Positions 41,989 to 50,822 of a DNA stretch of 64,000 bases are shown piece after piece. Made by a program: the position numbers and the translations under genes. Positions within the stretch are counted from its first letter, which is position 1. Each line of letters starts with the position of its first letter. Source of the DNA: Streptomyces sp. WAC08241 (GTDB lineage Bacteria; Actinomycetota; Actinomycetes; Streptomycetales; Streptomycetaceae); contig CP042279.1 of NCBI GenBank assembly GCA_007858575.1, positions 2,790,001 through 2,854,000 on the forward strand, read 5' to 3'. The notes beneath the pieces are model-generated. The model had not been told where the DNA came from and made no database searches. It saw only the letters and a list, made by a program, of their open reading frames with translations.

Positions 41989-43004
41989 GACAGCTTCTCC
42001 ACGTCGAGGAGGTGGGCGGCGATGTCGACCTCGTCCGGGGTGACCTTCTGGTCGGCGTAGAACCGGGCGACGGCCTCGAAGCGCTTGACGTCCTCGGGGC
42101 CGATCGGGTCGACGGTGCCCGCCTTGGCGGTGAAGGCGATCTGGACCTCCTTGGCCTTGCCGTTGACGGCGGTGGGGCCGGCGTCGGTGAAGACGTTGAG
42201 GTAGGCGGCCGGGTCCTTCTTCTCCTTGGCGCTGTTCTCGTGGAGGTAGGCGTAGAGCGCCTCGACGACCTCGGGGTGCTCCTTCGCGAACTTCGAACGG
42301 ACCGCGTTCAGGCTGTAGTTGTCGGAGCCGATGGCGGTTCCGTCGGCGACGAAACGGGCCTTGCCCGAGCCGATCTCGGCGACGGCGTAGGTGGACCAGA
42401 CGGCCCAGGCGTCGACCTGGCCGGCGTTGAAGACGGCGGCGGTCTGGTCGGGGCGGAGGTAGACGCGCTCGACCTTGTCGGCGGGGATGCCGGCCCCGGC
42501 GAGGGCCTTGAGGAGGAGGTACTCGCCGGTGCCGCCCTTGTTGACGGCCACCTTGCGGCCGACGAGGTCCTTCACGGAGGTGATGTCGGAGCCCTCGCGG
42601 ACGAGGATGCCCTCGCCGACGGGGTCGGGGTCGGTCGCGGTGAAGAAGGCGAAGCCGGGGCTCTGGGAGAGGGAGGTGATGCCGGAGGTGATCGAGCCGG
42701 TCGCGATGTCGAGCTGGTCGGCGTTCATCGCCTGGGCGGCGGGGCGAAGGGCCGGCGCTGCCGGTCCAGGCCATCTTGGCGCCGACCGCGGCGAGCGCCT
42801 TGTCGAGGCTGCCGTCCTTCTTGCCGCGGGCGAGGACGCCGGAGTTGCCGGGGTCGGGGATGCGGACGGTGACCGTTCCCTTCGCCCCCTTCGAGCCGTC
42901 GCCCCGCCCGCGGCCGTGTCGGCGGCCGGGCTGCCGCCGCAGGCGGTGACGGTGGCGAGGGCGGCGAGGGCCGCCAGGGCGGCGAACGGGGTGAGTGGGC
43001 GCAT
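41985..43004 (-). CDS. Lipoprotein substrate-binding protein, aliphatic sulfonate/taurine/nitrate type
   Basis: 340 residues. Signal peptide AALAALAALATVTAC with lipobox Cys, so membrane-anchored outside the cell. The mature domain begins TVTVRIPDPGNSGVLARG and includes QLDIATGSITSGI, VKDLVGRKVAVNKG and QVDAWAVWSTYAV, typical of the SsuA/NrtA/TauA clade. It would deliver an organosulfur anion to the permease. Breaks near 42903 and 42748. Confidence 0.88.
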   Translation of the reverse strand: MRPLTPFAALAALAALATVTACGGSPAADTAAGGATARRGRRERSPSASPTPATPASSPAARRTAASTRRSPRSAPRWPGPAAPALRPAAQAMNADQLDIATGSITSGITSLSQSPGFAFFTATDPDPVGEGILVREGSDITSVKDLVGRKVAVNKGGTGEYLLLKALAGAGIPADKVERVYLRPDQTAAVFNAGQVDAWAVWSTYAVAEIGSGKARFVADGTAIGSDNYSLNAVRSKFAKEHPEVVEALYAYLHENSAKEKKDPAAYLNVFTDAGPTAVNGKAKEVQIAFTAKAGTVDPIGPEDVKRFEAVARFYADQKVTPDEVDIAAHLLDVEKLS

Positions 43005-43120
43005 GGCGGTCGTCCTTCGGGGTCGGGTGCGGGTGTGCTGGTGTCAGGTGCGGATGTACTTGTGTCGGGCGCGGGGTGGGGCGGGTGTGCTCGTGTCGCT
43101 CACGGGACGGGGCGGTGGGG

Positions 43121-43195
43121 CGGGTTCGCGTGGACCGGTTACGGGCGGGGACGCGTGGACCGGCTACGGGGCGGGTTCGTGCGGACCGGTTACGG
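43121..43195. repeat. Three tandem 24-26-bp repeats at the end of the DszB-like gene
   Basis: Three consecutive units share the core CGTGGACCGGTTACGG (43121-43144, 43145-43169, 43170-43195; the third has GTGCGGACC). The last unit contains the TAA that closes the DszB-like gene on the other strand. The adjoining 43005-43120 is also G/T-biased and repetitive (GTGT and GGGGCGG runs). Possibly a slippage tract with no function. Confidence 0.6.
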
Positions 43196-44205
43196 AGCGG
43201 GGCGGCGGTCGCGGGGCCGGCCGCGAGCAGGCGGGCGCGGCGCAGCGGTTCGGGGTCGGCCCAGGCCCGTACGTCCACGGCCTCGGGCAGGAAGCCGTGG
43301 GCGCGCAGGGCCTCCTCCTGCCGGGCGAGGAGGCCGAGTCGGGTGTCGGACAGGTCGGGGTGGAGGGTGCGGTGGGTGCCGGGCCGGTAGGCGCCCGCGA
43401 CGCCCTCCGCGCCCGCGCCGGTCTCGGCGCCGAGGATGTGGGCGACCTCGTCCGGCTCCCCCGCGGCCCAGTCGGCGGCGCGGAGCAGGACGGAGAGGAA
43501 CCGGTCGACGAGGTCGGGGCGCTCGTCCAGGAGGTCCTGGTGCACGGTGAGGGGTCGGGGAGTGCCGTTGTTGACGCGGTGCGCGGGGTCGGGCAGCTCG
43601 TCGAGCTCGACGGCCACCTCGGCCCCGGCGCGCCGGGCGGCCTCGACGGCGAGGGCGCCCTTCACGTAGACGGCGTCGACCTCGCCCCGGCGCAGGGCGG
43701 CCAGCTCGGCGGCCCACTGGCCCTCGTACCCGTCGGCGGGCACGTCGACGAGGACGGCGTCGGCGAGTCCGTACCCCGCCGAGGCGAGCACGCCCTCGAA
43801 GCCGCGCAGGGCCATCGCGCGCCAGAAGTCGACGGGGACGGAGTGGCGGGGCACGGCGAGCCGGAGTCCGCGCAGGGCGGCGGCTCCGCGCACCGGGGAG
43901 CCGGGGGCGACGAGCACCGCCTGCCGCTCCTCGATCCAGGTGAGGCCGACGAGCCGGGTGCGCTCGCCCCGGGAACGGGCCCACAGCGCGGGGACGTTGC
44001 CGCCCTCGCGGAAGAGGCCGGGGAGGGCGTGGGTGAAGTGGGTGGCGCGGTCGGCGCCGGGTTCGGCGTCCTGGAGCGAGCGGACGGCGATGCCGTCGGC
44101 CGCGAACTCCCCGGCCAGCCAGCCCCGGTCGGCGGCGACGCCGGTGGCGGTGGGGACGGGGCAGCGGGTGAACCAGAGCGTGTCGGGAACGCGGGCGTGC
44201 GTCAT
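43190..44205 (-). CDS. DszB-like protein (putative aromatic sulfinate desulfinase), first gene of the organosulfur operon
   Basis: About 338 residues with binding-protein fold but no signal peptide. It begins RVPDTLWFTRCPVPTATGVA, aligning with the desulfinase DszB around its nucleophile Cys27. Cys15 here corresponds. His56 (RATHFTHALPG) and Arg66 (LFREGGNVPAL) match DszB His60 and Arg70 with identical 10-residue spacing, and the following Gly-Gly is kept. GLTWIEERQAVLVAPGSPVRG and LRGLRLAVPR match DszB's next block. DszB hydrolyses 2'-hydroxybiphenyl-2-sulfinate to sulfite. The alternative is a transport protein homologue, which is what an automatic label would say. ATG at 44205. The C-terminal end is uncertain because of a break near 43215. 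Confidence 0.65.
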
Positions 44206-44744
44206 GGAGGGCTTCCCGGGGTGTGGGTGTGTCGGGACGGGGACGGCGGTGGGCGCGCCGGGGTACGGGGCGGGTGACGGCAGCGGTGTGCCGTTCCGTT
44301 GCGTCGCGGAAGCCGGGGTGCGGTCCCGGCGGGCGTCGGCCTGAAGCTTTTCGGCCACGGGTCTCTCGGGCGGGCGCCACCGGACGCGGGCGTCAGGGGT
44401 GTCGGCGCGGGCGCCGGAGGTGCCGCCGAGACGTCATGCCGGCGACGGCGAGGACGATTCGAGCGGGGACGGCCGGGACCTGTCGCCGTTCGCGTCGGCG
44501 GCGGGTGACGTCAGCGACGGGCGGTGCCGACGGCAGGCGGTGTCAGCGACAGGTGGCGCCGGCGACGCGGGCCAGGTCGATGTGGCGGCGACGGGTGAGC
44601 CCGAGCGGCGCGGGGAGCCGGCGGGCGTGCGTCGTGTCGTACGGCGTGCGTGCGTCATCGTCCCCGCTTCCTTCCGCTCGGTACCGCCGTGGTGGTGCGT
44701 TGGCCGGAACCTTGCCACGGAAGTCCGACTGCCCACAACACGCC
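44206..44744. other. Long GC-rich divergent intergenic region
   Basis: About 540 bases between the operon start and the IclR operators. Open frames exist on both strands but none has family-like sequence or a good start. It has scattered GACGT and GTCAGCGAC-like repeats (44500-44560). Promoters for the leftward operon presumably lie here. I see nothing else I can name. Confidence 0.4.
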
Positions 44745-44759
44745 TCCCACCATGTGGGA
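44745..44759. promoter_or_regulatory. IclR-type operator, distal copy
   Basis: TCCCAC-CAT-GTGGGA, a perfect 6-bp inverted repeat with 3-base spacer, 100 bases before the IclR gene. A near-identical copy lies exactly 63 bp (six helical turns) away. The spacing suggests cooperative binding on one DNA face. Confidence 0.6.
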
Positions 44760-44807
44760 TTGCTTGTGAACGGAGTGTTTCCGACCTCGCCGGACCGCTG
44801 ATTCGGC

Positions 44808-44822
44808 TCCCGCCATGTGGGA
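44808..44822. promoter_or_regulatory. IclR-type operator, proximal copy
   Basis: TCCCGCCATGTGGGA, the same site with one change in the left arm; flanked by a further GTGGGAG at 44825-44831. It lies 37 bases before the IclR start, overlapping where its promoter should be, so autoregulation is likely. Confidence 0.6.
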
Positions 44823-44858
44823 GCGTGGGAGCCCGATCACCCACGGGGAGCGAACCCT

Positions 44859-45646
44859 ATGACGACCGAGGCCGGCATCGTCCGACCCCGGCGGGCGCCC
44901 AGGCGGTCCGCCGCGCGCTGGACGTGCTGCACTGTTTCCACGACAACGGGCCCGACCTGAGCGCCTCCGACCTCGCGCGGCGGCTCGGGCTCTCCACCTC
45001 CACGGCGCACCGGCTCGCCCGGACGCTGCTCGGCGCGGGCTTCCTCGAACAGGACGCCAGGACGGCCCGCTACCGGCTCGGTCCGGCGATGACGGAGCTG
45101 GGCCGGCTCTCGTACCACCAGCGGGGCTGCACCTGGCCGCGCCCGAGCTGTCCGACTCGCCGAACGGACCGGCGCGACCGCCGACTTGGCGCTGCGCAGC
45201 GGTCCGCACGTCGTGATCGTGGCGGGCGGCTCGGTGACCCCGAAGGTGGCCTTCGCAGGCCGCTGCACTCGACGGCGCTCGGGAAGGTGCTCCTCGCGTG
45301 GCCGAGGGCGGGCGAGAGCGGACCGCGCTCGCTGCCGCCGCTGTACGCGTTCACCGAGCGGACCATCGTCGAACCACCCGTGCTCGCGGCCGAGTTGGAG
45401 CGCGTACGGGAGGCGGGATACGCGCTCAACGACGGCGAGTCGGCCCACGGGGTCCGGACCGTGGCCGTGCCGGTCCTGGAGCGGGCGGGGCACGCGCGGT
45501 TTGCGCTCGCGCTCCGGGCGACCCCGGAGCTGATCACCGACGAGCGGCTCGACTGGTACCTGGCGCAGGCGCGGACGACGGCGCGCGCCCTGGAGGTGTT
45601 GCTGCTCGCCCCGGCGGAGCGGCGCGGCTTCGACGAAGGGGCGTGA
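44859..45646 (+). CDS. IclR-family transcriptional regulator
   Basis: About 262 residues. N-terminal winged helix (AVRRALDVLHCFHDNGPDLS, then LARRLGLSTSTAHRLARTLL, GAGFLEQD) and the C-terminal IclR effector domain (LHSTALGKVLLAWP, VREAGYALNDGESAHGVRTVAVPV). ATG at 44859 with GGGGAG upstream. It diverges from the DszB-like/ABC/monooxygenase operon, and the twin palindromes in its promoter make it the obvious regulator of both. Breaks near 44893, 45127 and 45260. Confidence 0.9.
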
Positions 45647-45690
45647 GGGGCGGGACACCCGGGCGGACGGGGCCGCGACGAGAATTCCGC

Positions 45691-45700
45691 ACGGTCGTGC
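45691..45700. promoter_or_regulatory. Shared motif before the TetR gene
   Basis: ACGGTCGTGC here, 19 bases before the TetR start, recurs as its exact reverse complement at 47348-47357, upstream of the hydrolase. Suggests a common TetR site; unproven. Confidence 0.3.
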
Positions 45701-45718
45701 GTTCAGTACGATGGAGGC

Positions 45719-46379
45719 ATGAGCGGCAGCACCGGCGGCACCGGCACGAAGACGGACGGGCGCGTCGAGCGCGGCAACCAGACCCGGCGCCTCGTGCTCG
45801 GCCGGACGATGGACATCGCCTCGGTCGAGGGTCTCGAAGGCCTGTCCCTGGGCCGGATCGCGACCGAGCTGAACCTGAGCAAGAGCGGTGTCTTCGCCCT
45901 CTTCGGCTCCAAGGAGGAGCTCCAGCTCGCCACCGTCAGGGCCGCCGTCTCCGTCTTCTCCCACCGGTCGTCACCTCTGCGGGACGTGCCGCCGGGGTGG
46001 CGCGGGTGCGCGCGCTGTGCGGGAACTGGCTCGCGTACTCCTCGGAGCGGGTCTTCGCGGGCGGCTGCTTCTTCTTCGCGGTCTCCGCCGAGTTCGACGC
46101 CCGTACGGGCCCGGTCCACGACGCCGTCGCCGGGGCCCGCCGGGAGTGGGCCGCGTACGTGGAGCGGACCCTGTCGGAGGCGCGTGCCACCGGGGAGCTC
46201 GTGGCGGACCTGGACGTGGAGCAGACGGCCTTCGAGGTGATCGCCCTGATGGAGGCGGCCAACGCGCACTCGGTGCTGTTCGACGACCCCCGGGCGTACG
46301 ACCGCGCCGAGCGGGGCATCGCGGCGCGGCTGCGTGCGGCGGCGACGGACCGGGGCCGGAGGCCCTGGGCGCCGCGTAG
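45719..46379 (+). CDS. TetR-family transcriptional regulator
   Basis: About 220 residues. DNA-binding domain: TRRLVLGRTMDIASVEGLEG, LSLGRIATELNLSKSGVFALF with GSKEELQLATVRAAV. The ligand domain includes GGCFFFAVSAEFDARTGPV, a TetR C-terminal subfamily seen with lipid or hydrolase genes. GGAGG sits just before ATG 45719. Convergent with the alpha/beta hydrolase, a common target pairing. Breaks near 45965 and 46355. Confidence 0.88.
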
Positions 46380-46423
46380 CTCCCCGGGAAGCGGGACCCG
46401 CGCCCCGGGCCGCGACCGCCGGT

Positions 46424-47308
46424 TCAGCCGGTCGCCACTCGCTCCCCGGCGTCTCGACCGCCGGCGCCGTCACGAACTCCACGGCCTCGGCGACGACGGC
46501 CGGGTCCTTCAGGATGCGCCGGTGGCCGAGGCCCCGGGTGGCGACGAGCCGGGCGCGGTCGCCGTGGGCGCGCAGGAGCAGGCGCGACTGGGAGAGGGAG
46601 ACCATGTCGTCCTCCTCGTCGTGGAGGAGCAGGACGGGCACCCCGAGCGGTTCGGGGTCGCGGTCGGCCTCCAGACGGAGCTAGAGGCCGGGCTCGCCCG
46701 GTGCGAGCCGGCGCTCGACGTGGCCGCGCAGGACCCGGACCACCCGCTCGTCCACGCCGAGGAGGCCCTGGAAGCCCGTCGCGAGGTACGTGAAGGAGCC
46801 GACCGCGCCGATGCCGACGAAGCGGGCCGTGCGCACGCCGTCCCGCAGCGCGAAGAGGGAGGCGAGGGCGCCGAAGGAGTGGGCGACGACGGCGTCGAAG
46901 TCGCCGTGCCGGGCGTGCAGCCGCCGGATGATCTCCCGGTACTCGACGATGTTCGACGCCCGGCCCGGGGACTCGCCGTGGCCGGGCGCGTCGAAGGCGA
47001 CTGGGTTGTAGCCGCGCGCGAGCAGCGCTTCGGCGAAGGCGCCGAGGCGGGAGGCGCGCGAGGACCAGCCGTGGACGAGCAGGACGGGCCGCCGGCCGTC
47101 GCCCCAGGCGTAGGTGACGACCTCCTTGCCCCGGACGCGGAGGCGCTCGACGCGGGCGGCGGCCATGACCGCCTGCTCGTCGGGTTTTCGGCCGGGCCCG
47201 GCCGAGCGGGCGGACGAAGAGGTGGAAGGCCAGGCGTCCGGCCGGGCCGGGGGCGACGCGGGCGGTGGCGTTCAGGAAGGTGCGGACGAGCGGAGTCATC
47301 GGGTGCAT
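46424..47308 (-). CDS. Alpha/beta hydrolase (with one in-frame stop as sequenced)
   Basis: About 295 residues. Oxyanion strand VLLVHGWSSRASRLGAFAEAL, FDAPGHGESPG, nucleophile Ser in VVAHSFGALASL, acid near VLLLHDEEDDMVSL and His in ATRGLGHRRILKDP. A short basic-hydrophobic N-terminus precedes the core. The frame is interrupted by TAG at 46681-46683, where homologues would have Trp. It contains one of several suspicious CTAG tetranucleotides, and the frame continues in phase beyond it, so a substitution error is likely. Breaks near 47200 and 46448. Start ATG 47308 with GAGGAG. Confidence 0.82.
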   Translation of the reverse strand: MHPMTPLVRTFLNATARVAPGPAGRLAFHLFVRPLGRARPKTRRAGGHGRRPRRAPPRPGQGGRHLRLGRRPAARPARPRLVLARLPPRRLRRSAARARLQPSRLRRARPRRVPGPGVEHRRVPGDHPAAARPARRLRRRRRPLLRRPRLPLRAAGRRAHGPLRRHRRGRLLHVPRDGLPGPPRRGRAGGPGPARPRRAPARTGRARPLAPSGGRPRPRTARGARPAPPRRGGRHGLPLPVAPAPARPRRPRPARRHPGPRPPAHPEGPGRRRRGRGVRDGAGGRDAGERVATG

Positions 47309-47770
47309 GCCGGATCTCCTCGGTGACCGGTGTGGGAGAAAATGCTAGCACGACCGTTCGTGTTGTTTCGCGGACAGGGGACGGGCGGAAGGAAGGAGCG
47401 GGGGACGCGAGCACATACCCCACCCGCTCCGAAAGAGTCCGGACCGACGAGTGAGATCCTTCACATTGCGCCGGAATTAGATCATCCTCACCGTCTCCCT
47501 CCCGGGCCGCGCGACTGCCGCACGCGCGGCCGATACGCAGAGAAGATGCGCAAACCGCCGTCGCCCGCGGACCTCCGCACCTGCGGGAACGTCCCGCGGA
47601 AGATCGTCCTCCGCACCCGGTCCGCTCCCCCGCCGCCCCCGCGGTCTGCCGGCGGCACCCGGGACCGTCGCCGTCCCGCGACGTCCCCGTGCCCGAACCC
47701 GCGACCCCATCCAGTACGTATGAGGGGAGAGACTCTTCCGTACGCTTCCCGGACCCATTAGGACTGACCC
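47309..47770. other. Intergenic region without recognisable genes
   Basis: 462 bases. The first 60 bases are AT-richer and hold the motif shared with the TetR promoter (47348-47357), so they serve as the hydrolase promoter. The rest is GC-rich with no frame showing family sequence. A promoter for the following small gene probably lies near 47700-47760. Confidence 0.4.
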
Positions 47771-48063
47771 GTGATCACCTCGCCCTCGCGCCTCGTCCCC
47801 GTCCCGATCCCCGACCGCGTGGCTGCGATGATCGGCGCCTGTCTGCCGCTGCACGTCCTCCAGGCCGAGGTCGACGCGGACTGCGCGGCGCGCGAGGTGT
47901 ACCGGTTCCGGGGACCGCTCTGCGCGGAGGACCGGGCGGACCGCGAGCACGCCTCGCGGCGCTCGCGCGGGCCAACAAGATCCTCGCCAAGCACCACCCC
48001 GAGCTGCCCGTCACTCTGACGGGGTCCGAGGGGGTCCCGGCGCGTCCGTGCCCGGAGCCGTGA
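47771..48063 (+). CDS. Small conserved-looking hypothetical protein
   Basis: 97 residues from GTG 47771. Begins VITSPSRLVPVPIPDRVAAM, then LPLHVLQAEVDADCAAREVY and ends LARANKILAKHHPELPVTLT with a short Pro-rich tail. No catalytic motif and no family I recognise. One break near 47960 (a G or C lost at CGCGGCGCTCG). A GC-rich imperfect hairpin region (48068-48117) follows before the exporter gene. Confidence 0.5.
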
Positions 48064-48130
48064 CGGAGCGACACACCTGTCCGGCCGTCCCCCGCATGCG
48101 TGGGGGCGGGGCCGGTGTGACGCTGCGAGG

Positions 48131-50221
48131 GTGACCACGACCAGCGACGCAGCGCCCGCGCCCCCGGCCGCCACCGAACCGCCCGTGCTCGACAGACGCC
48201 GCCGCAACATCGTCTTCGGCACGATCATGCTGGGCGTCCTCCTCGCCGCCCTCGACCAGACGATCGTCGGCACCGCCCTGCCCACGATCGTCGCGGATCT
48301 AGCGGCGCCGCCCACATGTCCTGGGTGGTCACCTCGTACCTGCTCGCCGAGACCGTCGCGACCGTCCTCGTCGGCAAGTTCGGCGACCTCTTCGGCCGCA
48401 AGGTGATCTTCCAGATCTCCGCGGTCGTCTTCATCACCGGCTCGTTCCTCTGCGGACTCGCCACCAACATGACGCTGCTCATCGTCTGGCGCGGCCTCCA
48501 GGGCATCGGCGCCGGCGGTCTGATGGTCACCTCGATGGCGCTCATCGCGGACGTGATCCGCTGCGCGAGCGCGGCAAGTACCAGGGCGCGATCGGGGCCG
48601 TGTTCGGCGTCTCCACCGTCATCGGCCCGCTCCTCGGCGGTCTGTTCACCGACCACCTGAGCTGGCGCTGGGCCTTCTACGTCAACGTGCCCGTCGCGAT
48701 CCTGGTCGTGATCGCCGCCGCCCGCACGATCCCCTCCGTCCGCTCGGCGAGCAGGCCCGTCATCGACTACGCCGGCATCGCGCTCGTCGCCGTCGGGTCC
48801 AGCGCCCTGATCCTGGCCACGAGCTGGGGCGGGAACGAGTACGCCTGGGGATCCGGCGTCATCATCGGGCTCTTCGCGGGCGGGATCGTCGCCCTGGCCC
48901 TCTTCTGCCGGGTGGAGACCCGGGCGGCCGAACCGATGCTGCCCATGCGCCTCTTCGGGAACCCCGTCTTCACGGTCTGCTCCGTGCTCAGCTTCGTGGT
49001 CGGCTTCGCCATGCTCGGCGCGATGACCTTCCTGCCGACCTACCTCCAGTACGTCGACGGGGACTCCGCGACCGTCTCCGGCATCCGCACCCCGCCCATG
49101 GTCGTCGGGCTGCTCATCGCGTCGGTCTTCAGCGGCAACGTCGTCAGCAAGACCGGCCACTACCGGATCTTCCCCTCGCCGGCTGCCTGGTGATGGGCGT
49201 CGGCCTCTATCTGCTCTCGCTGATGGAGCCGGAGACGAGCACCTGGCTCGCGTCCCTGTACATGTTCGTCCTCGGCACCGGCATCGGCCTGTGCATGCAG
49301 GTCCTGACCATCGCCGTGCAGAACACCGTCGACTACGCCGGCCTGGGCACCGCCACCTCCGGCGTCACCTTCTTCCGTACGCTCGGCAGCTCCTTCGGCA
49401 CCGCCGTCTTCGGCACGATCTACGCCAACTCCCTCGGGCCCCGCCTCGCGAACGGGGTCGGGGAGGCCTCCGCCGTCGCCGGGGGCCTCGGGCTCGACCC
49501 GGCCGCCGTCGGACGGGCCGCGCAGAGCCCGGCCGGGGTGCACGGCCTGCCGGACGCGGTCGCGGAGCCGATCGTGAACGCCTACGCCGACACCCTCCAC
49601 ACCGTCTTCCTGTGGACCGTGCCCGTCGCCGCCGTGGGCTTCGTCGTCGCGCTCTTCCCTCAAGCAGGTGAAGCTGCGGGACTCGGCGCGCGCCGCCGCC
49701 CCCGACATGGGCGAGGGCTTCGCGTCGCCCACCACGTCCGGCGACTCGGCGAAGCTCCTCGAACTGTCCGTGGGCGGATCCTGCGCCGCACCGGCCCGGA
49801 CACGGCCCGGCGGATCGTCGACGCGTCCGACACCCGGCTCGACGCGGCGGGCGCGTGGGCGGTGATGCAGGTCGAGCTGTACACCCGGACCGTCGGGCAC
49901 GCGAGCCTCGGCCTGATCGCGGCCGGGCGGCGGGTGCCGCCGGAGGTGCTCCTGCCGGTCTTCGACCGGATGGTCGACGAGGGCTTCCTCACCCGCGACG
50001 GCAGCCTGCTCTCCCACACCCCGGCGGGCGAACGGGAGGCGCGGGTCATCACGCGCGCCTGGGGGTCCTGGCTCGCCGACCGCGTCGAGCGGGAGCGCGG
50101 CCGGCCCAGCGGGCCCGAGCTGCGGGTGGCGACGGACGCCATCGCGAAGAAGATCGTCGCGGAGGACCTGGCGAGCGGCGTCCCGCGCTCGGGGTCGCGC
50201 GCGGTGGCGGGGGCCCGCTGA
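48131..50221 (+). CDS. MFS drug exporter (DHA2, 14-helix type) with C-terminal winged-helix-like extension
   Basis: About 697 residues. Membrane part: motif C-like and A-like regions [34 protein letters not shown] and [13 protein letters not shown], as in EmrB/QacA multidrug exporters. After the last helix, about 170 extra residues read as a helical domain with winged-helix look ([40 protein letters not shown]), like MarR proteins and seen in some actinobacterial exporters. GTG at 48131. Breaks near 48300 (with a CTAG), 48558, 49172, 49661 and 49781. Confidence 0.85.
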
Positions 50222-50239
50222 GGCCCGCCGGGCCCGGGG

Positions 50240-50711
50240 CTACTCGTCGGCGACGTCCCCGTCCACGTACACCCACGCCCCCTCGTGGCGGGTGAAGCGG
50301 CTGCGCTCGCGCAGCGCGCCCGGGGCGCCGCCGTGGACGTAGCGGGCCGTGAAGGTGACGGTGCCGCGCCGGTGGAAGGCGGTGCCCTCGGTGGTCGCCT
50401 CGATCTCCAGGCCGGTCCAGCGCAGCCCGGGGTCGAAGTCGACCTCGGCCGGTCGCGTCTCCGGCGCCCAGGTGCGCAGTAGATGGGCCTCGTCGCGGAC
50501 GACGAAGGCGCTGTAGCGGGAGCGCATCAGGAGCTCGGCGGTGGGCGCCGTGCCGCCCGCGCCCGCGTGGAACCGGCTGCAGCACACGCCGTACGCGGCG
50601 TCGAGACCACAGGGACAGGGCGATTCCGGGGTGACGGAAGGGACGGCGGGGCCGGGGCGGTACGGGGTGCGGTGCGAGGTGCGGTGCGGGGCGGGGCTTG
50701 CGTCGGGACAT
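50240..50711 (-). CDS. YchJ-family protein with SEC-C-like zinc motif
   Basis: About 157 residues. The Cys-rich motif CPCGLDAAYGVCCSRFH near residue 35, then LMRSRYSAFVVRDEAHLLRTW and the C-terminal NTF2-like part ending GAWVYVDGDV are the YchJ pattern. Function unknown; zinc binding is expected. ATG at 50711 followed by a basic Pro/His-rich low-complexity stretch whose frame is broken near 50655. Confidence 0.8.
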
Positions 50712-50822
50712 GGCTCCCATTGTCCCCCGGCCGCCGCCCCACCCCGGTTCCGGCTGCCGCCCCGCCCGGTCCCGGCCCGTGTGCGCGGGGTCCCGGCGGG
50801 GGCGTCCGAGTAGCGTACGGGC

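Noticed and set aside
41335..44358. A leftward open frame of about 1000 codons that looks like one giant protein
   Set aside because: It is the DszB-like gene, part of the binding-protein gene and part of the permease gene joined by indels. Its middle 300 codons are low-complexity Arg/Pro sequence antisense or out of frame to real domains.
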